From contig OU612065.1 in assembly GCA_914767715.1 (NCBI GenBank), positions 14,944,001 through 15,004,000 on the forward strand: 60,000 nt of DNA. The letters are read 5' to 3'. How positions within the stretch are numbered: position 1 is the first letter of the stretch; each line of letters opens with the position of its first letter. The notes under the pieces are model-generated. The model was not told where the DNA came from, did not search any database, and saw only the letters and a list, made by a program, of their open reading frames with translations. This stretch comes from Membranipora membranacea. Lineage: Eukaryota > Bryozoa > Gymnolaemata > Cheilostomatida > Membraniporidae. This document shows, in pieces, positions 12,181 through 25,813 of the stretch. A program made the translations under genes and the position numbers.

Positions 12181-15100
12181 TAGCGCTTGCGTTGAACGTT
12201 TGTCGTAGCAGTGTATAGTGTATCTATGTCGGAGAGATTATCTTACTGAGATTGGTGTGAGATCCTAGGATTGGGTATCCTTATCAATGTGTCATATCAG
12301 CTGTGAGCACTGATAGAAGTTATATTATATCTATTTGTGGGACTGATCTAAATACACACACCCTTGTTGGTGACTCACAGTGCTAAGCTATTATATCAGA
12401 GACCGTTGTTTTCTACTGTCTCTGATAATCTCCTAAAGTTTGTGAAATTTTACACTGCTTATGGTTCTATAACCTTCTTCATTGCAAAATGTAAGACTGT
12501 ATGGGGAGTTCATGATGATTGTTTCAGATGAATATTTGATACAATCACTATAATCTTTGATATAATGGCATGCTTCCTATTCTATGTGGCAGCAATTTAG
12601 GTATCATTGGAGGATGAAAGCTGGCCATGTCCACACATTTCTGGTTGTTGTTATGTTTCTGGAATGCATGTGTACTTTGTAGTGGCTGAAATCGGTGACC
12701 ACATCTTCAATTTGTCACTGTAAAACATGTAAGCTCGCAAGAGAAGTGACCAACTTCGGCTTTGAAGGGGACAACTTGTTGTTAAACTCTGTGGCCAATT
12801 AGTTCAATATTTATTTTTTATCAGCATTGATAAGCACTTGAATTGAGATTGAATGGCTACAAAACAAGTGAATCAAGCATAAACTATGGAGCAGCAAATA
12901 TTGCGTCTGTCATGACAAGCCATTCATGATCGAGCTATATTTGCTGGCTGCTTCGTTTCCTGTCAGTCTACAGTAACAGTAGTGCCATTGTTCATGCTCA
13001 TCAGCACCTTCCATGAAAGTGAAGGCATTATTTTCCGGTCTATACGCTCCCCTGATGTAGATAGGGGGTCCTTGGCCAATGTTCTTTTACTCCGAAACTT
13101 GTAATTAGTGTACGACATGCACAGGCGTATCAAATGTCTTGTAAGTTTTCTCAAAGTTTATAAACAAAGACAATATTGATAGTCGTCATCTCAACAAATC
13201 GTTATATCTTATCAACACTAAAAAACTGTACCGGTAAGCCTGCCTAGGGTGGCTAAATTGTTGCCACAACTTTTGTTTCTATATAGCTTGTTATACTCAA
13301 GTCTTAGTGATGTTTTGTTACATGGATTAGGCCAGGTTTTGTTGACTCGCACACTTGAGAGAGGAATGCTCAGTAGTGGAATTGTATGTCAAGAATTAAA
13401 AGCCTGTTTGGGTTGATCAGGACTCACATCATTTTGAACAAGGTGCTCTCACTGATAGGACGGCTTTTGACAAGAACCTGATGAGGTTGACTTTTACTTC
13501 CAATATTACTCACTGACATCGGATAGCTCAATCCGCATAACTGTAAGTTACCTGCGCTGTATCAAAAAATTCTAGTGATTTACAGCCAACCCAAGTCAAG
13601 GAAAATAAAGTCAGAAAAAAATGATACTGTCTGAGTTTTTAGTTCAATGGCCGCTCGGTAGATTTCGGTCGTCTTCCTGCATATCAGATTTCTGGCAGGT
13701 TCATGCTCCAAATGAGTGCTAGCGAAGAGATAATTGCCAAAACTGCATTTTTTTATGTAACTTTATGTTGCTGGAGTTCCCACAGTATACCGGTAATTGT
13801 TGATTGGTATCACAGATTTTTCTCTGGGCGTAGTGATATGTCACGAATTTGGCTCTCATCTCGTCTGAGATTAAGTAAGTGCATTATCATGGGTGTTATT
13901 GTTGTTCCCTTGTCATATCAAAACCTAAACAAAAGAATGTCTGCAAATCTGTACGCCAGCGGATGCTGACGGCTAGTGATTGACAATTTGGCAGGGGAGG
14001 CAACATTGTGGTGATTGAATTGCTGATTCAGAAGAATGCCGAAGAATAAAATTTTCACACGCCAGCAGACTACACCTGCATGACTGAAAAGCTTAGCCCT
14101 GATCACGTAACTGCTACACTTTGTCGCTTTCATACCAGATCTCTCGAGTCAAAAGAAATGTAGATAACAAGTTAAGCTTCAAGGGTTCTCAGCATTCAGT
14201 ATGAATTCGACCAAGATGGTTTATCTTGACTAGCGTTTAGTGCTTGAAGGGCCAACGAGTATGTAAACAGCATGTTTTCCTAGCTCGGAATATGCTGTGG
14301 ATTAAGATTTGGCCACATTCTGTGTATGTGAGCTGTCGCAGCATCCAGAGGTGTTGAAATTTGATGGCGTTACATAACGATCACAGTAGATGTTTTAATA
14401 ATCAATGGTGGCTGTTTACTCCAGAGGCCATTAAAATGCTTAGCAGGTATGAGCATCATAAATATTGTACTAAGCTGTGTGCGCTTCATGTCTCAATAAA
14501 ATCCTCTGCGTGTGGAGATAAATTCACTGATTTGTCAATAACATGTCTGTGCCGATGTTTGCGGACCATTGTTTTTAGGGGACGGTGATAGTTTTATAGC
14601 TGCTAAATTCGGCAATTTTTACATTTTTGTCAATAATTTACTCCCCGCAAAGCAGTGTAGGTTTTCATTTGAGAATGCATTTCTCACCCCCACATACACT
14701 GGGTGGTCAGAAGAGAAAAGGAAATTCTGAGCAATCTGACAGCCTAGCTGGTGTGAGAAGTCATGGAATCGGAGGGCATATCTTAGCCTTTAATGCTCAG
14801 CTAGATCAAAAGCAACACAATATTCCGTGTATTGCATAACAGTGCCATCTGAGAAGTGAAATTGGACATGATATGGTTTGATATCAAAAAGAGATTTTAA
14901 AGAAACCTCACTTGCGCTTGAATTGACATGGAGGCTCGGAATGAAAACAACTTTCCTAACATTTCAGTGTAAAGTTTGGTGAATAGAAAGAATGCTTAGT
15001 TAGTGTCAACAAGAGTGTATGTATGAATCAAAAGGATAATATACCAAAGAGTGCCTGAAACACTGACTATTATCTGTCTCATGTGATTCTTCGTAGTCCA

Positions 15101-15330
15101 CCATCAAATTATTGGTATGAAGTCAACCCTAATTCACTCTGATTAGAATATGATGGCATGAAATTGTATAGTATCATTCAACCAATCATAGTTTATTGAT
15201 ATGTATGAAGAATTTGTACTTTATTCAACTGCAACACGGCTTTGGGATGGAAAACCAATAGCCGTAGTATTATTTACACAGACAATTATGATGATGACCA
15301 CAATTTTTGTTAATTAGTGCGGTGGCTTGG
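12181..15330. other. Unassigned intergenic DNA
   Basis: No exon chain, RNA gene or mobile element could be supported. Open frames at 13703-13969 and 14361-14588 lack splice context and family motifs. The stretch probably holds upstream regulatory DNA of the metalloproteinase gene. Confidence 0.45.
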
Positions 15331-15333
15331 GGG

Positions 15334-15341
15334 TATATATA
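15334..15341 (+). promoter_or_regulatory. Possible TATA box of the metalloproteinase gene
   Basis: TATATATA sits in a G-rich setting (GGGGG before, AGGGAGAG after), followed about 30 bp later by a GC-containing stretch. An intron acceptor TTTTTCAG at 15830-15837 could begin the 5'UTR exon that carries the start codon at 16057. TATA-like strings are common in AT-rich DNA, so this is tentative. Confidence 0.25.
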
Positions 15342-16056
15342 GGGAGAGTACACTGGGTTTGCGAGCTCATACAGCCATTGATAAGGCATTGTAATGGTGA
15401 ATAATTGTTAAATGATACGTATATCTCTAACTATAATCATCTATTGTGGGTTCTGCGGAGCACGTTATTAACCCGCACAGGTATTTACTCATCATACTGG
15501 CTGAGGATCAGCACAGCGGCGCATTTTGCTGCTGATTTATACTTTTTTATTCACTTATTTAGAAAGTTTCACTTCGAGCAGCTGCTATGTTTGACTGTTG
15601 GTGTATTTTTTGTTTTACTTGTCCCGGCTCAGCCAGACATTTTACACTGTATTACTGTATAGTAGAGTGTGGCTGAACTTGATCTGTCATAGTGTATAGA
15701 TAAGGTTATCAGCCATTCATTCATTGAAACCTTGTTCACTGTCGAGCAATAAGTGCATGTCAACGACTTGAGCAAACTATTCTCACAGTCTGACTACATG
15801 ATTAACGTCATTGACTGTTTTTGTTTTAATTTTTCAGAACTTCCTATGACAGCGCCAGCTAACTGGTAAGATTGTGTGAAACTCTTTGACTGCAGCGGAT
15901 TATTATTTATCAACTGTACGGAAACTGAATTCGTACACCCAAGAAACTTCAACGGACAAGCTGGTTACTTACAACACGCTGCTGACATTTTCTTCCGAAA
16001 CTATTCATTTCCAGTAAAACATCACTAACATATCACAAACACAACTCAAACAAACA

Positions 16057-19000
16057 ATGACTGGATTAAAAAACATCATCAGAAGCATGAAGGGTAACCG
16101 AAGTCTGTACAGTTCGTTGATACTCCAGATTATCATTGTACTTATATCGTTATCAATAATAACGGCTGAGCTGGTCCATCTACCCAGAGATTCCTCTGTG
16201 GACAGCGTAAAACTGGAGGAGACAGACAACAACCAAGTCACCAACTATGACGAGTGCAAAGTAAGTGAATCAGCATACATTACAGTCTAGTTTTGTTTAA
16301 GCAGACAAAAATGTAACACGTGTCAACGGCCCACAAAAGTCAAGTCATTAACCTATATTTGTGAGCAATTTTTTAAGCAGGATAATTGAATCTATGAGGC
16401 TTTGCGTGATCGATGACATGATCGATGACGTAAATCTTGCTGCCAAAATTTTTGATTGCGATATCTTCCCATGTCCACGGTGACAGTGATGGAAAGGCCA
16501 TAAAAAATATGTGAGATGAATACAACAGGATAGTAAAATTTTGGAAAATGATGTCATGGATTTCAAAATTTTATAGTATTTTTCCATCGAACTTTAAAAT
16601 GAATAAATTTGTTGATGCCACTATTCTTTTGATATGAGGAAAAGACAGCCTTTTATAATCAACTATGTGCAGATTGCCTAACCCGCTGATAGTAATTGTT
16701 GTTGTTGTTTATTCTCAACTAAAGCGCCGCTGATTACTATTAGTTTGCCGCCATAACGGAAGGGCTGAGTCCACTGTGGCGCTTTCTCCTTTTCTCAAGT
16801 CGAAAGTGCCAAGCTGCACCACTGCATATCGGCCTATATTTAGTACCCCCATGGTGATAAAGTGACATTTTATTTATGACTGCACATTACATTCACAGTC
16901 TGGTGAAGTATCTTATCTTATTTCCGTTGCTCGATTGTGATTTTACAGAAGTACTTATGTAAATATGGATACCTAAACTGTGACTGTGAGGTAGAGCTGA
17001 TGCGTAAACGCAGAGATTTACCTCAAAATATGCTCCCTACAGAATACGGGATTGAAGATGACATTATCGTCACACCAAAAACTAACAGCTCTAATACAAC
17101 AACTCCAATTCCAGCAACGTGTAATGAGCAGGACTTTGCGAATGGTCTCAGAACCCTTCAGAAAAACTATAGACTGGATATTACTGGTGTGTGCGACACC
17201 AGGACGACAGCCCAAATGTCGAAGCGTCGCTGTGGACAGCCTGACAATGTAATAGACAAACTTGACTTTGAGGAAACTGCAGAGCCAGACATTGATCGGT
17301 ATTCCCGATCACTAAGCAGTATTCTAACACGAGACTCTAAACTCCAACAATCAGTAGTGAGACGGAAACGGCAGCTAGCGGATTACATTGAGGAGATCGA
17401 CAATGAGCGAGCAACTCCAAAGAGATCAAAATCTGAACGAGTTGAGAGGTCGGTGCTGTCCGCTCAGGTAGTCAGCGATGATGGAGGCTACCTGACAAAG
17501 AGTCGGGTCAGCTGGAGATTGATGAGTGATCACTACAGTCACATCATACCTCCTAACGCGCAGAGAGGCATCCTGAAGCAGGCATTCAGGTACTGGAGTG
17601 AAGTCTCCCCTCTATGCTTCTATGAGGATAAGGACAGCGATACTAAGGTGGATATCGAGATTGGATTTCTTGAAGGTTTGTTTACTCAAAATTCTGCAAA
17701 TTTTATGCTGATGATGCCATGATTGCATTGATGATAATTAACCAGGTCACTATTATGATTCAGACTTTTCAATTCCCTGAATTTATGGTAGAAGTTTTAT
17801 AAGTACCATTCCGTGCCTGCCAATCTATGGTAGCACGCAGCCAGCTCTTTGGTACTAGGACACGGAAAAGATTTCCTCTCACAGAATGTGTACTAAGTAA
17901 TACAGTCATTGAGGTTATACCTTAAACAGGTTGCATAAGCCACGTTAGTGTTAAATGCATGTTTGCGACTTCTGATTCCCACCAATTTGTGCAACTATAA
18001 TCACAACTTATAATTATATCCGCTATTTTTCAGGGGTACATCTTAGCTGTTACAGACAGTTTGATGGCTATGGAGGCGAAATCGCCCACAAGTATTTCCG
18101 AGATGTGCACTTCGATAATTCGGAACCTTATACTACAGAATTACTGACTACTGACAATAGAACTAGAACAAGAATCAGCTTGTTATCGGTGAGTAGGTCC
18201 CTTCTATGCTACACCATGATTGCCAGCTAGGTTAGATGTTTGGAGTAGTGATCTATTTCATTCAGGTTATTATGTAATAAGGGCTATCGTGTTATTACAT
18301 TAGTTTTGAGTACACAGAAAACACTCCCATGCCCACTACCGCTTACCATATGTTTGTGAAGAACCCGGATATATTTGGGATATTTTTGGCCGCAGACGTC
18401 AATACCCTAACAGGGCAGGCGTATGACTATTTAGATTTGAGATCAGTGTGGGCACTAAACCTTTTATCATGATGATAGTACCAGATGCTCTTTAGACAGG
18501 GGTTAGCACTTTGACCTTGCAAGTTTTAAAACCGTGGAAATTTCTTCAATGAACACAAGAAAAGTTTATCAATGATGTTCGATGCACGAGAATGTGACGG
18601 TTACACGTAACAGGGCACCAGTTGTCTACCATCATGCATCGATTCCGTTTTGAGTAATATTTCATTTTTTTTAGAAATTAAATGAAGCGTGGAATATTTG
18701 ACTGCTCAAGGAGAATCGATATTTATCCCTCATTCACAAAATTGGAAACAAAATGAATGAAACTGAGCCAATTTTGGCTGCCTTTTATCCTGGATTGTTC
18801 ACTATTGGCATGTCGACAAACTTTGTCTAATCGTTCTAACTGTAGAGAGAGATCTGGTACACCACTAATTAGGTCAGCCTGTGATTTAATTAAAATTATA
18901 GAAAGCTGTTGTTATTTTGTTCAGCTAAACGTTGTCTCTGGTGACCAACATGTCAATAATCAAACGAGATTTTTAATTTTACTTCAGGGACTCGGCAGAT

Positions 19001-22000
19001 AATTTTCAAAGCAGCTCTTTCAGTATTCTGTTTGATTTACATCGTATCAGACCAAACATAACATTGTATCATTAGTTTGCTAATTGGACCGAATGTACCA
19101 CTATGAAGTCATCGGGTACAGCTAGTCCACATCTAATAAAACCGAATGAGGTTGTGGGTTTGTAATTTCAACTTCTAAACGTTTGTAAATTGTAAACAAA
19201 TTTACCTTCAATTAAGGGAATAACTTTGTTCATGTCAAGGTTTTACAAGGATAGTAACAACATTTCAGCAGTGCTTGCAAAAGGAAATGAGTATGCAACT
19301 CCATTTGGGAATAAATAGGCTGGCTCGGTGCCAGCATAGAGTCTAGACTTCTAAACGTGCCCATCCTAATCTAGGATAACCTTATAAACCTGGGTAATTG
19401 TTTCCTTGCTAATGGTACTACAGCCTGACATTGTATAAGATTTCATTGAGTGAAGGCTGATTCATTCTCGATCATGTAATAGGTTTGTTCTGAGGTGATA
19501 TGTTCATCGCTTACACGCATCTAAGCGTTTTACCTTTATAAAGAGTTTCACCTACATTTTAAATTAGGCATAAAAGACTAATTTTTCGGGTAATGCGCCA
19601 TTAATTGGGTAAGTGACCCTATAAAATCATTTGCTTAGGTTATCGGCAGTCCATCACCACGATATCTTCCAGATGTTAAAAAAAGGCTACTTCTGATGCA
19701 AGAAATTTAATACCAGCTGCCGATAGCAACTTCATAAATTTCTTGATACACCTAGAAAAAAGCCTACTTCTGACTGAACAAAGTAAAGATTTTCTTACAT
19801 CAGAAAAATGCCATGACTCGTATGTATGAGACAAAATTTGGATCAGATGCTCTTCACAAATTGGTAAGATGTGTAAATATAATGTTGTATTCAATATATA
19901 TTTTCAGGTTGCTGTTCATGAGCTGGGGCATGTGATCGGGCTGAACCATTCTAACATGGAGGACAGCGTGATGAATGCAATCTATCACCAGAGTATCAGA
20001 GGAGTGTTTGAATTGTCCCACCATGACAGGAGAGAAGTACAAAAAGCTTACGGTAAGTGTAGAAATTTATATATAAATCCATATTTATCTCAATAAAACC
20101 ATGGTCCAAATAGCTCTGGCTTAACCATGATAACTGCACATGGAGCTTGATAAGAAGACAATATCGCTCCTTTTCTTTCCGTAAAACAAAACCGTTCGAC
20201 TTTATTAGGCGCCTCCTCAAAAAATATGGCGTCACAATTCTGAGATAGGATTTATAAAGCGCAGTGTCATGTGTGATATCAAATCTATACTGGGATAAAA
20301 CCAAACATTACATGGATGACCAATATTTAAATACAAATATTTATCAGAGCTATAGGGAACAGAAAATATCACTGGTGAGATATTGAACTTTGTTACATAA
20401 TGATATTTTAATTAAAACCTTATAAGCAGAAGACAAAATATCATTAATCAATTTCCTAACTCAATTTCCCCGGCCCTTATTACGTAGTTCATACATAGGG
20501 CACTGTGTGTTCTGTCGGAGTTTTACCTTGAAGGCTGTGGGATCACTGTCAATGATTACCTGCCTACCTGAGACCTAACTCGTAGCAATCCTAATTTACA
20601 TGCTTGATTTATCACTGGAGCAGTGTCATCCATTGACGTTGCTATCGAAGGCTTAATATCCGGCAATTAATTTTGAAAGCGTATGAGCTGTATGATTTCT
20701 CTAATAGAAAACGATTCTGATGAATTATTCTGAGGTATTTTAGGAAATCTAATATAAAAGTGAGGATAACTCCCTCTCAACAATAATCTGGTGGGCGATT
20801 AATGTGAAAGAATGTCAGCTTTAATTATATATCATATATATAACTAGCTTATTCAAATTCAAATAGAAAAACATGCAGGTTTTTAGGGATATCAGAAATT
20901 ACATTACTCGTTGTTAATTAATTGTCACATGTTGTCTGTTGTAGGGCCGTGCACTGGATCCTTTGATATGGTCTTTGACTGGGTCAGGAGTCGCCCCGGT
21001 ACTAAGAACAGCCGGATCTTTAACTCATACTTCTTCCGTGGTGATCATTTCTGGATGTATGAGAACAACAACCAGAAGGCCAGGATTGGAGATCCCTTAC
21101 TTATAACCCCCGAGTGGGGTGGGCTACCTCCAAACCTCGACGCTTTCCTCCACTACTGGAAGTTTTCTCTGAATACGTTGACCTTCACTGACGAATACTA
21201 CTTTTTCAAAGGTTTGTGAGCTGCAGATATTTGGCTCTATCTTGAGTCATAGCGTATCCTGTTTGTGTACATAATGATCCCAATATTAGTACAAACCTTT
21301 GCCAAACCCCTAGATTATCATGGCTTGTTACTATTTCCAAATAAACTTGAATTCTTGCCACCACTTGCTCGTAATTGGTCGTAATGGATATCTAAGCACC
21401 TCAGGGTCACCTTATCAAGCACTTACCAATCAATTTATCTAGGAAAAAATTATTTCGTATTAAGCTAATGAGGTTGCGCAGAACAGTAATTATTGCCTTG
21501 GATGGACAAGTTTGGCACCCTTCATTCACAACTTCAATAAACGCATTCATGAATGCCATTGGCTCAAATACTACTCCTCACCGGATGTCCACAATTAGCC
21601 TTATTTGATTCATGAAAATATAAACAAATGTATTTGTGTTTGGTGATCCTTGAAAGAGAATTTATATAAGCAATTGTGTTTTATGGCAACACAGAGTTGA
21701 TTACAGATGTTAGTAGTTTCTTGTATTATTCTGTATTTATAACTGTTGCCAATGAATGAAGTTTCCGATGTCACAGTAGACATATCAATTACTCCCCAAC
21801 CCTACCAGCTCAAATTCTATTATTTTGCCCTTTGATGCTTCAGTAAAAAAACTTTGAGGAGCTTTTCTGTAATTGTTTATAGTTTTCCGGTCAGGAACTC
21901 TCCATTTCCTGAACCGTAAAATTTCATGGATTTTAATCCGCATGAATAACAGTGGCCTTTTCCTGCGAAAAAAAATTTCAAAACCATGAATGCACGCACA

Positions 22001-22828
22001 TCTAGTATGATATTATGATATTATTTTTACAGGAGAGCATTACTATATCTACAATGCGGCCGATGATAGACCAAGTTACGGCGGACTTATCAGGTCTAAG
22101 TTCCAGTCTCATAACTCTACAAGCCCCAAGATTCCTGTTAATCTGGACACAGTATTCTATGACTGGCGATCTAATGTCGAGCTAATCTACTTCTTCAAAG
22201 GAGACCAAGTATGTTCTCTATGGATTATTATTTAGTGATGTTTTGCAATCCTGAAACACGATATTTTTAATTTTGTGCGAGGGTAAATACTCTTAGAACT
22301 ATTACGAATTGATAAACCCTCTGAAATTTATTTAACATTCCATTCACATTACGACAATATTAAACTGGTTTAACATGATATCTGAATGTTTTGACAATTT
22401 CTCAATATCAATCAGAAGGCAATGTCTTATGGTCTGATTCTCCGAACTGTTGTGAGACCATCTCAAACTACATGTATCTCCTTTTTTATGATTATGGGCT
22501 GATTTTCACTCACTCATCTTTTTTTCAGGTTTACAAGTACGATTACTCCAGTGAAGGGACACATTCTTGTTGTGTGAATCAGACATCGATAGAGTCAGCA
22601 TTCCCGCCGGCATCTCCCAGCGACTTATACTCACCTTCAGGTAACACCTATACCAGAGATATAGACTCTCTCTTCTACTCTCATCATCATCAATCTATGT
22701 ATATCATAAAGGGTGATGACTTGTGGAAGAATGAACTGTGGTCACAAACGTCGAGCACAAACTCTATGAAGTATGTTGGCAAATGGTACAACTTATGGCC
22801 ATTTATCTGTGATGGAGAGTGCTCATAG
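16057..22828 (+). CDS. Matrix metalloproteinase with hemopexin domain (complete)
   Basis: Zinc endopeptidase of the MMP (M10A) family, which cuts extracellular matrix. Seven exons: 16057-16260, 16949-17675, 18034-18188, 19908-20052, 20945-21211, 22033-22208, 22529-22828, giving 657 residues. A hydrophobic segment at about 20-37 is a signal peptide or uncleaved anchor. The peptidoglycan-binding-like prodomain ends in the cysteine switch RRCGQPD (Cys163; family form PRCGxPD). A basic site RRKRQ (about 206-210) suits furin-type activation. The catalytic domain starts near VSWRL and carries DGYGGEIAHKYF, the zinc site HELGHVIGLNHS (His366, Glu367, His370, His376) and the Met-turn Met384. Exons 5-7 encode hemopexin blades (FFKG, IYFFKGD) between Cys near the domain start and Cys near the C-terminus. 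About 43 residues separate the cysteine switch from RRKR, longer than usual. The ATG used has an upstream in-frame stop region and begins the only signal-bearing frame. Confidence 0.92.
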
Positions 22829-23134
22829 CATCCACTCCAGTTCCTTTGTATCCCGGATTAATTCCCTTCAACTCTATAATGTGTAATATTTGGTAAACTG
22901 AAGCTTAACCCAAAGAACCCATGGTATTATTTCATCATTGGTGAGATCCATTAATATTTTGGTTGGAGTTGTTCGCAAATAACATTAGTAAGAGCATAAC
23001 TCCCAATACAATTTAATCCGGTTGGGTAGTAGATTTCATTTCTGTTGGCATTATGAAGCCCTGTTGATTCAGTTGATATGCATTGACAGGCCGCGCATTG
23101 AAAATTGAAATTGAATTGTTATCTAGCTTACAAA

Positions 23135-23140
23135 ATAAAA
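23135..23140 (+). terminator. Polyadenylation signal of the metalloproteinase gene
   Basis: AATAAA lies about 310 bp past the stop codon, the first canonical signal downstream, and fits the plus-strand gene. Confidence 0.55.
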
Positions 23141-25340
23141 CGATGTACTGTGTTATCTGTTATAACAATCATGATGTCGGGTAATATCATAGAGTCCACA
23201 TCTGCTTTGCTGTACAATCATTGCTTTTGATATATCTGAATTAGCTAGTCCCCGCTTGCATATTTCACATACTTTATACATTATTATTATTATTTTTAAC
23301 TTTTCACTAATTTATGAATAATTTGTGTTTTTGTGCTGTGCATATGACAATTTGTATATTACATGCAATCAACGTATTTTTAACCCCAAGCAGAAAAGAG
23401 AGACAGACAGTGCGCTTTTCTTTGCACAGCTGCTTCTTCTGTAACCATCTAAACATATCGACTACATACTTTAGATTATTGTGCCAATTTTCATATCATT
23501 AGTTTTATTACTTAGGTTTGCATTGGCAGTGAATTATTTAAAATATTGTTTTTATTTTTGTTTTCTGTTATGACATGGCAATTAACACACATACTATGAA
23601 AAGCGGACGTTATTGTGGATGTAGCAGTTTGCCTGTAGATCAGTGTCCTGCATGGTTTTTGACATATCAAGTCTACTGACGTCAGGAACATAGGCTGTGT
23701 AATTTAGTTACCGGCATATTTATTTTTGGGTATTATTTTCCTTGAGTTTTCATTATTGATCGTGTGACAATACAACTACCACCTGTTCGGTTCTAGCTGT
23801 ACCTGTGCGGCTACGAATCAAACTAGACACGGTACCTTCGGTGAGAACAGTATTTTTATCAGCCTACAACTTCTGATAAGTGAATTTATAATCTCATTTT
23901 TTTCCATATTACTGAGCATTTCATGATAATCATTACACAAACATTTCACACAAACAAATCACACATTTTTTTTGTAAAGTTACTGATTTTTGTGCTTACT
24001 ACAACTTGCTAGTGACAATCAGTATAAAACTTGAGTTCATTCATACTAAAAAAGCACGCTGGCACATGCATGTTGTTTTTTCTGTCAACTGATTTTGTAC
24101 AAACTTCCAGTAAAATGGATTGTATGAATCAAATAAATCTTTCAAAAACTTCCTCTCACTAGTTTTTGATCTAATTTCTAGTGTAGATTTAAACAAATGC
24201 CAAAATATATTTATTACATAGAAAAGATGATTGTTCGATTCTATGTCTACGTGACATGAAAATTCATAATGTTGTAACAAATTTGATCTGAAGATACTTG
24301 ATTGCATAAGAATAACTGATATTAGATAATCCTGTATATGAACAAACAAGAAGATGGTTGAAAATAAAATGGCAAACTGCCCGGCACCCTTCAATGTAAC
24401 ATAAACACATTTAATCCGCAAAATTGGCAACCTACCAGACTAAATAGGTAAAGAAATGATGTGTACAGTCCCTGACGTCCTGAGCATTCATGAGCTACAA
24501 TAAAACATTTTTTTTATCAGCCAAATAAACCTTGTTAGCTGTATTCAGAACCCACTCTGCAAGCTGGAAAAGGAACTGGTTGCCTATTTTCAGATAAAAT
24601 ATGAGGCGACACTACAAAAAACTATCTGTGTAACTATTTTCAATTTGAGGTAATAATGTTCAACATGAAACCCTGACGGAACAAACCATTAGCCTTGGTG
24701 ACCGGGTTAACTCAGTTTGTTTGACCTTCTCATACAAGCTCATCTCTTGAAAATATTGAATGACTTGTTTTAAAGCCTGAGGGAATCCTGCCATGGATTG
24801 TCTACGGATCCTACACATAAGTAAATGAGTGTAAGCGATGACAGGTTATCTCACTGATCCTGGGCTCTTCACTCCCTAACGCCCTACGGATGTAACTTTG
24901 GCTCACTCCCGAATAGATGGATTTGGGTAGCTATCTTTGGATTAACTCAAGAGTGATTTCTACAAAAGTCACTGCACAGTATTCTGCCCTTCGTATTCAG
25001 TATTCGTAAAATATGCACAGAAAATATCATCGAGCCATTAGCAATGTTGCCCCAATCCTAGACTATGAATTTGATCACTGTTATTATTTAAGAGACTTCA
25101 CTATCGTGTCCGGACTACAGCAGCTCCATATGTAGGCAGTTATAATCTAAATTGATCTGTTTGGTACAATAAAAAATGGCTTATATGTACATATAAGACG
25201 TTCTACTCCAACGTTGTATTTGGTAAAATTTGATTTGTTTCTATTGAATCCACCAACTTTCATGTCAAATGAATGGTTGTCCTCTCTTGAAAAAAGAATG
25301 GATGACTCTGAAATACCAATCTATTCTTTACACACACCCC
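23141..25340. other. Intergenic DNA between two convergent genes
   Basis: No gene is supported. The longest frame, minus-strand 24430-24041 (129 codons), is Phe/Ile/Leu-rich, lacks splice context and matches no family I know. An 18-bp perfect palindrome, CTTATATGTACATATAAG, lies at 25181-25198. Confidence 0.45.
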
Positions 25341-25390
25341 TGCATGCAGGGAGGGTAGGATATACTCTCCCACCCTCCCGGCTGCATGTA
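25341..25390. repeat. Imperfect inverted repeat (hairpin)
   Basis: Arms GGGAGGGT (25349-25356) and ACCCTCCC (25372-25379) pair perfectly around a 15-nt loop. Outer arms TGCATGCA (25341-25348) and TGCATGTA (25383-25390) extend the pairing with one mismatch. It may be the remnant of a small foldback element. Confidence 0.5.
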
Positions 25391-25567
25391 TCAGGGAAGG
25401 TTGGACATATCAACGCCACACTAATCACCCTACACCCACGCCCTCACCCCAACCCCTTTTATTATGAGATTAGACGAACTGGAAATATCTCAATAAGAAC
25501 TTATACTTAAGTTGACCCATTTTCCCTGTGATCTGGTGTGTCAGTGACCAAGGAAAAAAGTAATTCA

Positions 25568-25813
25568 GGGGGGTCTTTCAATTAGAAAGAGCAATGCTAT
25601 GCTAAAGCAAGTTATCACTATCACATCGCTCAAAATTATCACTCACTTGGTATTTCAATTAGACAAAATCGCTCCCAAATCGCTCACTCAGAATGTATAT
25701 AGTTCCATCAAGTGACTGAGCGATCTGAAAGCGAGACCCCTAGCAGGTATCACTCACTCACTGAGTGAGCGATCAGATTGCGATTTTGGCTGTTTCTAAT
25801 TGAAAGACCCCCC
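25568..25813. mobile_element. MITE, 246 bp, with 21-bp perfect terminal inverted repeats
   Basis: The left end GGGGGGTCTTTCAATTAG (continuing AAA; 25568-25588) is the exact reverse complement of 25793-25813. Inside, short motifs ATCGCTCA and TGAGCGAT recur in inverted order on both halves (around 25625, 25688, 25718 and 25765), and CAAAATCGC near 25665 faces GCGATTTTG near 25780. The whole element could fold on itself. There is no coding capacity, so it would need a transposase from elsewhere. I see no clear target-site duplication, so the superfamily stays open. Confidence 0.85.

Noticed and set aside
24041-24430. 129-codon minus-strand open frame
   Set aside because: It is Phe/Ile-rich in AT-rich DNA, with no splice context and no family motif; one such length is expected by chance in 60 kb.
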